Shown here in pieces: positions 1-9,400 of a stretch of 50,452 nucleotides of DNA (position 1 is its first letter; every line of letters starts with the position of its first letter). Under the pieces are notes generated by a model, which saw nothing but the letters and a program-made list of their open reading frames with translations, was not told the origin of the DNA and made no database searches. A program made the translations under genes and the position numbers. Source of the stretch: a virus. Location: IMG/VR virus record IMGVR_UViG_3300042472_000152, positions 1 to 50,452 of that record; one strand, written 5' to 3'.

Positions 1-68
1 ACACTGTTGGTACGCAGTGGCAGCTAGGCGCTCCCCGTATTGACATGCGCCCTGACGGACGTAGATAA
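1..68 (+). CDS. 3' end of a late virion gene (partial)
   Basis: The frame entering the window is open from base 3 and stops with TAA at 66-68, giving 21 visible residues ending in DMRPDGRR. The stop overlaps the next start as TAATG, so the two genes are translationally coupled in the late operon. The start of the gene lies outside the window. The short basic C-terminus resembles ends of uncharacterised phage tail proteins I have seen, but no function can be assigned. If the window is circular, the frame continues from the partial gene at its right end; the fused product would lack the usual C-terminal half of that family, so I regard the two as separate genes. Confidence 0.6.
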   Translation, partial: TVGTQWQLGAPRIDMRPDGRR

Positions 69-370
69 TGGCACAGAAGAACGTAATAGCCCCCAAATTA
101 CCTGCTGCAATAGGTAATACGTACGACCCTGCGCTGATAAATCAAATATCAAACATTTTGCGGTTGTACTTTAACCAGCTAGACAACGCTGGGCCAATGG
201 TAGCTAGTACGCAGCGTAACGGGACAGATGTTATAGCGGGCCTGAGCTTTTTCCCTACCCCCGGCACAGTAACCCCCAGCCTACCAACACAAGCAGATTT
301 AGCCAATTTGCGGGTGGGAGATATATACTACGACACCTCGGCTAGCAATGTCTTGAAAGTAAAAACATGA
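68..370 (+). CDS. Hypothetical small virion-associated protein
   Basis: A 100-residue protein beginning MAQKNVIAPKLP with an ILRLYFNQLDN segment and a C-terminal GDIYYDTSASNVLKVKT. The ending, with a datum about a field being displayed, is typical of short phage tail or appendage-associated proteins in which a beta-rich tail follows a helical N-terminus. It overlaps the partial gene before it by one base and the following gene by four bases (ATGA), so it is part of the late co-translated operon. I recognise no enzyme motif. Function unknown; a minor tail or tail-fibre accessory role is inferred from position only. Confidence 0.7.
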   Translation: MAQKNVIAPKLPAAIGNTYDPALINQISNILRLYFNQLDNAGPMVASTQRNGTDVIAGLSFFPTPGTVTPSLPTQADLANLRVGDIYYDTSASNVLKVKT

Positions 371-2841
371 GCCTACACGCACTAGCACACCACATGGCTG
401 CACAGGGTCGTAATAACGACTCCATGCTTGTCCACATGACCCCAAAAGAAGTTAGTGGCTTGCATGCGCTTGCAGTGGCTAACGGGGGCCAGCTTACGGT
501 TAACCCGGAAACAGGACTGACTGAAGCGGGATTCTTAGATAGCTTGCTTCCAGCACTAATTGGTTTTGGCTTAAACGCTTTTGTGCCGGGCTTGGGTGCA
601 GCAGTCGGTAGTATGTTTGGTGGTTTGGGTGCAGCGGCGGGTACAGGTATTGCTGTGGGCGGTTTAACCGCGCTTGCTACTGGCAATTTGTCCAAGGGCG
701 TCATGGCAGGGTTCGGTGCGTATGGTGGCGCGGGCTTGGGTGAGAGCTTGATGGGTGCGGGGGTAAATGCGGCAACTAATGCGGGTACTGCTGGCTATGA
801 GAGCATTCTTGCAGACAAAGGCTTTATACCGGGCACTGCTGAATATGGGGCAGCCGCATCTGACTTGGCATTGGGCGCACAAAAGTCAGCAATGGCAGCA
901 TCCCCAATGGACAGACTGACTGCTGGATTTAGCGCTACTACACAAAGCCCCGAAGCGTTGATGAATTATGCTGGGGGAAATTATAAATATGGGATAGCAG
1001 CAGCAGCGCCTGCGTTAGCGGGGCTTTCTGAAGAAGATGAAACCGTGACCAAGATGCCTAGCACCGGCATGATTACGCCGTTTGTCATGAACCGAAAACA
1101 GTTGGCACGCGATGAGAGCTTGAGCCCTTCCGCACAGCAAAAATACCTTAGCTACGGCGTGACGCCCATTACGCCTTTTAAAGCTGCGGAGGGTGGAGCG
1201 GTTCAGCATTTCCGTATGGGTGGAATTGGGTCTGAATACGGTGATGCTGATACTGCTTATGAAATGCCAGACATTGCCGCGCAAAAAGCGTTAATGAGGG
1301 CGCAGCGCCAGCAACAGCAAGCAGCGCTTGACCCAGCCTTTACTACCCCAACACCGGTCTCCAATTTTGGCGGTGAGGGCAGTAACAGCAGTGACAACAT
1401 GCGTTCCGGCGGCGACGAGGGCAACGGCGTAGGCACAACCGACCCATACACGCAGCAGTTCCTAGACAAAGCCAAGACGTACAAAAACACAATGACGGGT
1501 GATTCCGCCAGTGCGTTTGACTACCTCATGGGCAACAGACGGCCCACAGCGCAAACAACAGGCAGGACAGATAGCGCAAACCCCCGTGGAACAGTAAGAC
1601 CGCCAGTAGGGATGCAAAAGCCAGCAGTACCAGCCAACACAGAGGATATTCAAGCCCTTGCAGATGTTGTGCGCGGTGGCGGTGGTAATGCGGGCGCTGG
1701 CCCTAGTGGTGCAGGCGGCTTCCCTGCGGGACTTGCCCCTGCGGCAAATACAGTTGCGCAATCTTTAGGTGATATGGGGCTTAACACGCTATCCAGTGCC
1801 GTATCAAAAGCGGCTATGAACGGCGCAATGTCAGGTTCCGGCGCTGCTCCGGGAAGTTCCACTGGCCCTGCTGCTGGTGCTAGTAACGCATCGCACGGCG
1901 GCGAAAGTGGTGGCTGGGGTAGCCGTGATGCGGGCGGTGGCACTGGCGGCGCTAGTGGCGGTGGTGGTAACAGTCAAGGCCCCGGCGGTATGGGCCGTGG
2001 CGGCGGCATGGGCGGGGGTGGTGCAGGCGGTGATGGAGGTGGCCCCGGCAGTGGAGGCCGTGGCGGCGGCATGGGCGGTGGTGGCATGGGCGCTGCAAGA
2101 GGCGGTTTGTTGGATCAATACTACGCAGACGGCGGTGTTACCGGTGGCGGCAATATTGATCTGCACGTTCCAATAAGCATTGGTGCAGGGGGCGGTGGCG
2201 GTGGTGGCTTTGGTGGTGGCTTTGGTGGTGGCAACGGTATCCAGCAAGGCGGCACGCCGCAGCAACCTTCTATGGGTGGTTTGGGTGGTTTGTTAGGGCA
2301 ACTGCAACCGCAGATGCCGCAAGAGTTTGCACAACAGGCAACAGACCAGATGGAACAAACGCAGCCGCAACAACATCAATTTATGCAACCCTTTGGGGGG
2401 ATAAACGCACAAACGCCACAACAACAGCAATTAATGCAACAAGTAGCCCAAGGTTTAGGCAAACAAAGTCAACCTTTTGGTGGTGCTATGGGCGGCATGC
2501 GCTACAGCGCTTTTGCTGACGGGGGTGTGGCCGGAATGGCTGACGGCGGGCTGGGCGCACTGGGCGGCTACTCGGACGGCGGCAGGTTACTGCGCGGCCC
2601 CGGCGATGGCGTTTCTGACAGCATCCCCGCTACAATTGGACAGCGCCAACCAGCAAGGTTGGCCGATGGGGAGTTTGTGGTTCCCGCACGTATTGTTTCT
2701 GAACTAGGCAACGGCTCTACGGAAGCCGGAGCGCGGCAACTCTACGCCATGATGGATCGAATCCAAAAGGGGCGTAAGAAAACAGTCGGCAAAAACAAAG
2801 TGGCAGCTAACACCCGCTCTGCTAAACACCTCCCCGCATAA
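367..2841 (+). CDS. Large glycine-rich virion structural/ejection protein
   Basis: An 824-residue late protein. Residues about 55-140 form an alanine/glycine-rich hydrophobic region (LIGFGLNAFVPGLGAAVGS) that could insert in or cross a membrane. Residues about 425-630 are extremely glycine-rich. The C-terminal part has repeated (Y/F/M)ADGG motifs followed by a compact end containing RLADGEFVVPARIVSELGNG. That last segment is a recurring C-terminal module in large phage virion proteins, in my experience. The gene overlaps the previous one by 4 bp and is followed after 9 bp by another large virion protein. Position and composition suggest an internal or ejected virion protein. No catalytic motif was found, and the exact role is unknown. 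Confidence 0.75.
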   Translation: MSLHALAHHMAAQGRNNDSMLVHMTPKEVSGLHALAVANGGQLTVNPETGLTEAGFLDSLLPALIGFGLNAFVPGLGAAVGSMFGGLGAAAGTGIAVGGLTALATGNLSKGVMAGFGAYGGAGLGESLMGAGVNAATNAGTAGYESILADKGFIPGTAEYGAAASDLALGAQKSAMAASPMDRLTAGFSATTQSPEALMNYAGGNYKYGIAAAAPALAGLSEEDETVTKMPSTGMITPFVMNRKQLARDESLSPSAQQKYLSYGVTPITPFKAAEGGAVQHFRMGGIGSEYGDADTAYEMPDIAAQKALMRAQRQQQQAALDPAFTTPTPVSNFGGEGSNSSDNMRSGGDEGNGVGTTDPYTQQFLDKAKTYKNTMTGDSASAFDYLMGNRRPTAQTTGRTDSANPRGTVRPPVGMQKPAVPANTEDIQALADVVRGGGGNAGAGPSGAGGFPAGLAPAANTVAQSLGDMGLNTLSSAVSKAAMNGAMSGSGAAPGSSTGPAAGASNASHGGESGGWGSRDAGGGTGGASGGGGNSQGPGGMGRGGGMGGGGAGGDGGGPGSGGRGGGMGGGGMGAARGGLLDQYYADGGVTGGGNIDLHVPISIGAGGGGGGGFGGGFGGGNGIQQGGTPQQPSMGGLGGLLGQLQPQMPQEFAQQATDQMEQTQPQQHQFMQPFGGINAQTPQQQQLMQQVAQGLGKQSQPFGGAMGGMRYSAFADGGVAGMADGGLGALGGYSDGGRLLRGPGDGVSDSIPATIGQRQPARLADGEFVVPARIVSELGNGSTEAGARQLYAMMDRIQKGRKKTVGKNKVAANTRSAKHLPA

Positions 2842-2850
2842 GGACGAATC

Positions 2851-4725
2851 ATGGCGACACAAGAAGCAACATACCTAAATCAAACAGGTTTTGCACCAGA
2901 AATTGCCCCCTACGGGCAAAATCTGTTGGGGATGGCGGCGGCTTCCATCTATGACTACCAGATGGAGTTAAACCCAGACGGCACGCAAAAATTAGATGCA
3001 GCAGGTAACCCCATCCCCAAGCTAGACGCAAAGGGAATGCCCGTTATTGCGGGGCTTAAAGAAGTTCCCCAGTACGAAGGTGATCGTCAAGCACAGTTCA
3101 CCGATTTGCAAAAACAGGCTTTTGCCGGGGCTAAAGACTTAGGCGTAAACGCTGCATCACAAGCATCGGCTACCGGGCTGCAAGGGCTTGCAACCAAAAT
3201 GCAAGACTTAAAGTACGACCCCACAAAGGCAACAAACGAGTTTACTGCCCCCGGTGCTTTGGGGTATACCGCTAAAGAAGCTGCTGCCGCAAAAGTTGCA
3301 GCGCCTAAAGATGTTGGCACAACAAAAATAAACGAGGCCACCACAAAAGCCGCGCAGGCAAAAGGTTTAGGGGCACTTGCCGCTAATCAGATGGGTGCAG
3401 CCGATCAGGTTAGGTCAAATGCGGTAACGGCAGACCAAATCAAAGCCGCCCAAATGGGGCCAGCAGAACGGGTAGGCACGCAGAGTTTTGCTCAGCCCGG
3501 AACGGCTGATGCGTACATGTCCCCCTACATGCAAAATGTGGTGGAGATGCAAAAACGCGAAGCTGCGCGGCAGTCCGGTATTCAAGGCACTCAACAGCAA
3601 GCACAAGCTGCGCAGGCCGGAGCTTTTGGTGGCGGACGGGATGCCATTATGCGTGCCGAACGGGAACGCAACCTTGCCCAACAAATGGGCGATATACAAG
3701 CCACCGGTTCACAAGCGGCATACCAACAAGCGCAAGCACAATTTAACGCAGAGCAGCAGGCTAAACTTGCCGCGCAAACTGCCAACCAACAAGCAGGCTT
3801 GACCGTTGGTACACAGAACCTGACAGCCGCGCAGCAGGCCGAAGTCCAAAACGCAGCTAACAAACTTCAAGCTAGTGGTATGACCGCTTCGCAAGCTATG
3901 CAAGCGGCGTTGGCAAATCAACAAGCAGGTTTAACTGTGGGCCAGCAAAACTTGGCCGCAAAACAAGGCACGCAGCAGCTTGAGGCTACTACGGGTGTCC
4001 AAGTCCAACTGGCAAACCTCAACGCTGAGCAGCAGGCCAACGTCCAAAACGCAGCGCAGCAGTTCCAAGCTAGCGGGATGAACGCTGACCAAGCGATGAA
4101 AGCGGCTTTGGCAAACCAAAGTACCGCGCTGGCAACGGGCACTCAAAACGCCCAGATGGAGCAGCAGGCAAACCTTACAAATGCAGGCGCGGCAAACACC
4201 GCTGCGCAGTTTGGTGCAGGCCAAGGGCTGACCGCCGCCCAGACAGAGGCACAGTACGGGCAAGCTGCCAACCAGTTGTCGGAGCAATCCAAGCAGTTTG
4301 GTGCTGGTCAAGGACTTGCAGCGCTGCAAGCAGCCGGACAGACCAACGCCGCTTTGGGTGCGCAGGGGCAAAACATCTACAACCAAGGCGTCAACAACTT
4401 GGGTATCCAAAACACAATGGGTACACAGCAGCAACAAGGTGTCCAAAACCTGTTGACCCAACAGTACACGGACTTTCAAAATGAAGTTAATGCCCCGTAC
4501 AAACAGCTTGGATTTATGTCTGATGTTGTGCGAGGAGCACCTACGTCTGTGCAGGGCACGACAATTACTACCCCAGCGCCAAGTCTATTAAACCAAGTAG
4601 CCGGTGCGGGGACGGCACTATTCGGTCTTGGGCAACCAACCCCAAAAGCACGCGGCGGCGCAATTAAGCAGAAAAAAATTAACGGGCTACCAGCGCTTCT
4701 TATCAACAGCATGGCTAGAGGATAA
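2851..4725 (+). CDS. Ala/Gln-rich repeat virion protein
   Basis: A 624-residue protein with AGGA upstream of its ATG. After an N-terminal region containing YMSPYMQNVVEMQKREAARQ, residues about 250-500 are a long Ala/Gln-rich helical stretch. It is built from imperfect repeats of roughly 50 residues that alternate a GLTVGTQNL-like segment, an EQQANVQNAA-like segment and a GMNADQAMKAALANQ-like segment. The C-terminus carries an ARGGAIKQKKINGLPALLIN tail. The pattern fits an elongated coiled-coil internal or tail protein. It lies between two other large late proteins and is probably packed or ejected with them. One repeat segment is nearly identical in DNA to part of the giant gene at 6403. Function is inferred from context. 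Confidence 0.75.
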   Translation: MATQEATYLNQTGFAPEIAPYGQNLLGMAAASIYDYQMELNPDGTQKLDAAGNPIPKLDAKGMPVIAGLKEVPQYEGDRQAQFTDLQKQAFAGAKDLGVNAASQASATGLQGLATKMQDLKYDPTKATNEFTAPGALGYTAKEAAAAKVAAPKDVGTTKINEATTKAAQAKGLGALAANQMGAADQVRSNAVTADQIKAAQMGPAERVGTQSFAQPGTADAYMSPYMQNVVEMQKREAARQSGIQGTQQQAQAAQAGAFGGGRDAIMRAERERNLAQQMGDIQATGSQAAYQQAQAQFNAEQQAKLAAQTANQQAGLTVGTQNLTAAQQAEVQNAANKLQASGMTASQAMQAALANQQAGLTVGQQNLAAKQGTQQLEATTGVQVQLANLNAEQQANVQNAAQQFQASGMNADQAMKAALANQSTALATGTQNAQMEQQANLTNAGAANTAAQFGAGQGLTAAQTEAQYGQAANQLSEQSKQFGAGQGLAALQAAGQTNAALGAQGQNIYNQGVNNLGIQNTMGTQQQQGVQNLLTQQYTDFQNEVNAPYKQLGFMSDVVRGAPTSVQGTTITTPAPSLLNQVAGAGTALFGLGQPTPKARGGAIKQKKINGLPALLINSMARG

Positions 4726-4728
4726 AAC

Positions 4729-6348
4729 ATGTCACTCGCTAATTTAGGACGCACAAACGTCAACTCAGTCATTGCCAGCCTGTTAAAGATGGGTACTGCC
4801 CAGCGCCAGCAATTTGCGCAGAGCCACGCTGATGACCCCCTGATGCTGTCGGCAGCTAAGTTCGTTGACAACAAAATTAAAGAGCAAGCCCAAGCCTATC
4901 TGGCCCAGCAAAGCGGCGCGGCTCCCCCCAAGGTCAACGAGCAAGTGATCCAAGCAATGGGGGCACAGCCTCCGCCACAACCGCAGGGTCAACCAGCGGT
5001 ACAAGCTCCGCCACAAGGCCAGCCACAGCCACAACCCGAAAGCAGTGGGATTGCGCAGCTTCCTGCCCCCAATATGCAGGGTATGGCAGGCGGTGGGATA
5101 GTGGCGTTTGCTGGTGAAGATGGGAGTCTGGTGCAAGATGAAGAGTTACCACGGGGCGTAGTTAAGCAGGGCGGTAAGTACTACTACCGCGATACGAGTG
5201 GAAAAATGCAAGAGTACGTACCTAAACCGCAAGCCTCCGGTTTAATGGATTTACTTACTCCAGCGTCAGAAGAAACCCGCCGCAACAGAGCCCTTAGCCT
5301 AGCGTCTAGCTTAGGCGCAACCCAAATGCCTGTCGGCGCAGAAGTCCCCAAAGCCGCTCCTGTTGGGCCTAGCATGAACCCCGGAATACCACTACCGCCT
5401 AGTGGCGCAAACGCAGGACGCGGTATGGGCGGAGCACCAGCACCCGCACCGGCAGAAAAAGCAGCAAGAGCCGCAGCTACAGGCAGTACGCAGCCCCCAA
5501 TGCCCGCGACGAAAACTACATCGTCAGACGATGTTTTAGCAACATTTAAGAAAATACAAAAGGAACAAAACCCCGATGTAACCGTAGACCCCTACGCAGA
5601 GCAAACAGAAGCCAACCGTGCGGACGCTGCCTCCGTTGGGCGGCGCCAACTCTCCGATGCAGCAGCCCGTGAGCAAGGACTAGCTGCGCTATTGTCCAAA
5701 CGTGAAGGCCGCATCCAAGAACGTGAAGGCCGTATCCAAGGCACGGAAGACCTTAACACCAAGATGTCCATCATTAACGCTGGACTTGCCATGATGCAGT
5801 CCACCGGCAAGGGGCTGGCAGGTATTGCCGAAGGCGCTACGGTTGGCGCTAAACAGTACGGCGAAGGTAAGAAGGCAACGGAACTTGCTCGTCAGAAGAT
5901 TGAAGATGCCAAGGATGCGTTTGACGAGTTGCGGTTTAACCAAGAAGGCATGACCGCCAAAGAGAAGACTGCGGCTGTTGCGGCAATTACTAGCGCATCT
6001 ATTACAGCCAGAACTGCTGCTGTGAAGAACATGCAGGACAAGCAAGGGCTTACTGCAAAACAAGCTACCGACTTATTTGATAACACCATAAAGGCGAAGT
6101 TGGAACAGCAGAGAATGGAGCAACAGTTGAAGTTGGAGGCAATGCAACAAGGCGGGGCCAATACGCGGTTGGACAGACAGATAGCTTCGCAAACTACTAA
6201 GTTCAATCCAATGTCCTCCTACGCGGATTACTTAAAAGGGTTTGCTGGAAAAGATACGGTGACGCCCCCAATGTCTTACGCAGATTATGCGGCGCAGTTT
6301 CAAGGGCCACAAATGGTCACTATCCCTGATGCAAAGCTAAGACCGTAG
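4729..6348 (+). CDS. Virion protein with Gln/Pro-rich N-terminus and coiled coil
   Basis: A 539-residue late protein starting three bases after the previous stop, with AGAGGA before the ATG. Residues about 60-110 are Gln/Pro-rich (PPPQPQGQPAVQAPPQGQ). A MAGGGIVAFAGEDGS motif follows near residue 120. Residues about 285-480 are highly charged and helical (EREGRIQEREGRIQ is an exact local repeat), with an Ala-rich helix containing GLAMMQSTGKGLAGIAEGA. The M(A)GGGIVAFA motif is common in large phage virion proteins. A structural, probably ejected, role is inferred from its place before the giant polyvalent protein. No catalytic residues are recognised. Confidence 0.75.
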   Translation: MSLANLGRTNVNSVIASLLKMGTAQRQQFAQSHADDPLMLSAAKFVDNKIKEQAQAYLAQQSGAAPPKVNEQVIQAMGAQPPPQPQGQPAVQAPPQGQPQPQPESSGIAQLPAPNMQGMAGGGIVAFAGEDGSLVQDEELPRGVVKQGGKYYYRDTSGKMQEYVPKPQASGLMDLLTPASEETRRNRALSLASSLGATQMPVGAEVPKAAPVGPSMNPGIPLPPSGANAGRGMGGAPAPAPAEKAARAAATGSTQPPMPATKTTSSDDVLATFKKIQKEQNPDVTVDPYAEQTEANRADAASVGRRQLSDAAAREQGLAALLSKREGRIQEREGRIQGTEDLNTKMSIINAGLAMMQSTGKGLAGIAEGATVGAKQYGEGKKATELARQKIEDAKDAFDELRFNQEGMTAKEKTAAVAAITSASITARTAAVKNMQDKQGLTAKQATDLFDNTIKAKLEQQRMEQQLKLEAMQQGGANTRLDRQIASQTTKFNPMSSYADYLKGFAGKDTVTPPMSYADYAAQFQGPQMVTIPDAKLRP

Positions 6349-6357
6349 TGGTATAGT
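6349..6357 (+). promoter_or_regulatory. Candidate extended -10 promoter before the giant gene
   Basis: The short intergenic stretch after the stop at 6348 contains TG-G-TATAGT, an extended -10 element (TG at 6349-6350, hexamer 6352-6357). No convincing -35 is present at 17 bp, which is acceptable for extended -10 promoters. The context GTGGTATA is repeated at 35004-35012 in the divergent region. It would give the giant gene its own transcript start. Confidence 0.35.
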
Positions 6358-6361
6358 ACAA

Positions 6362-6381
6362 GCGCTGCGTTGGGGCAGCGC
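6362..6381 (+). other. GC-rich hairpin in the leader of the giant gene
   Basis: Arms GCGCTGC (6362-6368) and GCAGCGC (6375-6381) form a perfect 7-bp stem with a 6-nt loop. It is followed by ATTTCTGTT, a weak T-run, and then by the AAGGA ribosome site at 6391. It could be a weak terminator or attenuator for readthrough from upstream, or a stabilising 5' structure. Confidence 0.45.
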
Positions 6382-6402
6382 ATTTCTGTTAAGGACTTTT
6401 AT

Positions 6403-9400
6403 ATGGCGCAAGGCGTTCAACTTCCAGATGGTTCAGCAGTAGCTGTCAGGCCGGGGGAGACGCCCCAAGACGCGTATAACCGCGCCAAGCAAATGTACCC
6501 GGATGCATTTGCCGCCAAAACCCCAGAAGAACAACCCAAGTCTGGGTTTATGCCTGCGCTCAAAGCAGGCTTTTCTTCGCTTAAAGAAGATGTTGCTGGT
6601 CTGGCGGGGCGTGCCGGTATCATGGACTTGCCTGCGGCTGAGAAGTATATAGCCGAGCAGAAAGCCTATCAAAAGAAAACCTTTGCACCAACCCAAGAAA
6701 GCTTTTTAGAAGCCCCCTTTGCAAATATTAAGGAACTGGCTGGCGGCTCATTGCCGTACATGGTGGCTCCGGTATTGGCTGGCGCTGCGGCTCCTGCCGC
6801 CTCTGCACTAGGGGCAGGTGCGGGGCTTGCAACTGCTGCCGGACTGGGCGCTACCGCCCTAACATCTGCGGGGCAGTTCACCGGGTCGAACATATCGCGT
6901 CAGATGGACACCGGCAAGAAGCTGGGCGAGACAGACCTCGGTGCTGCGGCCCTAGCCGCCATCCCCCAAGCTGCGCTGGACACTATCAGTTTGCGCATGA
7001 TCCCCGGCATGGGCAGGCTGTTTGAGGGCGCTGGGCTTAACATCTCCAAAGAAGCAGCGCGGGACTTAGCCAAAGAAGGTTTAAAGAAGACCGCTGCCGA
7101 CTACGTGTTGACTACCGGCAAGACTATGACTGTCGAGGGTCTGACTGAGGCAGGCCAGCAGGTGTTCGAGCGCATGCAGGCGGGTTTGAATCTCACCGAC
7201 CCATCGGCCCGTGCCGAGTACTTTGACAACTTCATCGGCGGCGCAGTGCTTGGTGGCATCTTGGCCCCTGTGGGTCGCCGTGCGGAACGCGGTGCGGAGC
7301 AAGGCCGGTTTGACAAGCAGCAACGTGAAGAACAAAAAGCGCAAGCTGACGCAGCCCGAGTTGAGCAGGAGAAGCTGGACGCCACCACCCTAGCCCAGAA
7401 GCAGACCCCTGAGTATGCGCAACAAGCGGAGAAGGCTTACCGTGATGCCGAAGCGTACAAAGTCAGTCTGCAAGAAAAGATGCACAAAGCCCCCAAGGGC
7501 CAGAAGCTGAACGAAGACCAGAAACAGGACAACCGCGAGACGCAACAGGCGCTTAACGAGCACGCTACGGTGCTCAAAGATGCCAACAAAGAATACCGCC
7601 AGTTCCGCCAGTTCTTGCCAAAAGAGCCAGCCCCGCCGCTTGGAGAGGACACAACCCAGTTTCAGCAGCGGGATATGTTTGGCAACTTGCCTGTGCCCAA
7701 AGCACCGGAGCTTGATCTGCAAGGCGAAGAAATAGGCCGCACTGGAACTGCTGAAGATGTTCTTGCAAGGGAAAAACAAGACAGCTTATATGGCCCAGAC
7801 AGTCGGCAAGCCCAGTTGCAGCAGACGTTCGATATGTACGATGCAACGGTTGGTAACCGGGGTAAAGCTAATGCAGCAGAAACACTATTGGCTGAAAACG
7901 ACCCCCGCCAGCAGGCACGCATGCTGGAGCAATTGGTCGCGCAGTACCAGAACCAGCTACAAGATGCCAGCCCGCAAGAAATCATAGCCCTTGCGCCCCA
8001 ATACAACCAAGCCAACGCAGCGCTGGCAGAGGCACGCAAAGCCGTCGAGGCCATGCCAAAACCTGTGGAAGCGCAGCTTGCCAAGCTACACCAGAAGCTC
8101 GGCGTTGCAAAAGAAAAAGGCGATGTCCCCGCCGCTGCCAAACTATCCCAAAGCATTCTGGACTTGGAGCAACAAGCCGTACCTGTCACGCAACAGCAAA
8201 TTGAAATGCAGCCGTTCAAGTCAACGGTTACTGAGGGTGTTCCGGGGCTAAGTGTGCGCAGGCGTTTAATTGGAAACACGCCGGAAGTAAACCTTGGCGT
8301 TGAAGAGCAAGAGGCAGACCTTGCCGCGCAGCAGGCGCAGGCTGAAGCGCAGTACCTTGCCCAAGGCGAAGACAACGCACGCATTAACAGACTGTATCCA
8401 GAGACAAGCGCACTACAACGTATTGCCCAGCGCCCAACGGGTGCTATCTCTACGTCCCCGCAGTTTGATATGTTTGGTACAGAACCACAAACTGGCGCGT
8501 CTGCGGCAATCAACCAAGTCAAAAAAGGCCTGACCGGCGGCGAGGAGTTACCTACCGCACCTGAAACAAAAGCTCAACAACCCCAACGGGGTGGCCCAGC
8601 GCCGTTCAACTTGTACGCCCGCCAAGAAGGTACAGCCGAGCCGGTAACAGCAGAGTCTTTGCGTGATCGCGTTAACCAACTGCAACTGCGTGAAGATTTA
8701 AGCGACGAGGCGTACGCATTCTTGCGCCGTGCAAACGTAAACATCGGGGATAAAGACACGGCGATTGGCAAAGAAGCCTCCTTACACACTCTGCTCGACG
8801 AGCAGCTTGGCAAAATTGAACGCGGTGAAGAAGGTGTGTATGGTGAGGGAACTCCAACCAAAGCACCGCAAGTTTCCCCGCGTGGTGGCGAAGCCGAGGG
8901 CGCTATGGCCGAAGCATTGCGTGAGTCGGGCGCAGTTCTGCCTTCTTCTATTACTGCACCCGCAACAAGCGTAACAACCCCTACGGCTGCGGAAAGAGTT
9001 AGCAGCACTTTTGGCGGTAAAAAGTACGACCTTAGCAGCAGCGAAGCAGCCCAAGCATTGGCAAAAGCCAGACGCGCCAAGTATGAAGAAGGCGTTGCAA
9101 CAGGGCTTTCGCCAAATGAAGCAGCCCGCCGTGCCAGCTTGGTTACGCAAGAGGAAGCCGTAGAAGGCGTTATGACTGGCGCTGGGCCTACGGCTGTTGG
9201 CGTGCGTGCTCGACCAGAAACAACGTCTGGGATGAACGCTGACCAAGCGCTCAAAGCGGCTATAGCGGCAAACCCTGAAGCAGCGCAGCAAGCCGATGTT
9301 CAAAAAATGGCACGGGAGCTTCAAGCCGCTGGAACAATGCGTGGGCCAACAAGCAAAGCCCAAGCCAAAGCCAAGCCGTTATCCCTACCACGGGAACTGG

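Noticed and set aside
7662-8522. 286-residue minus-strand ORF inside the giant gene
   Set aside because: It lies wholly antisense to the long coding frame, with no ribosome site and a Ser/Cys-rich composition that is the usual shadow of Ala/Gln-rich codons.
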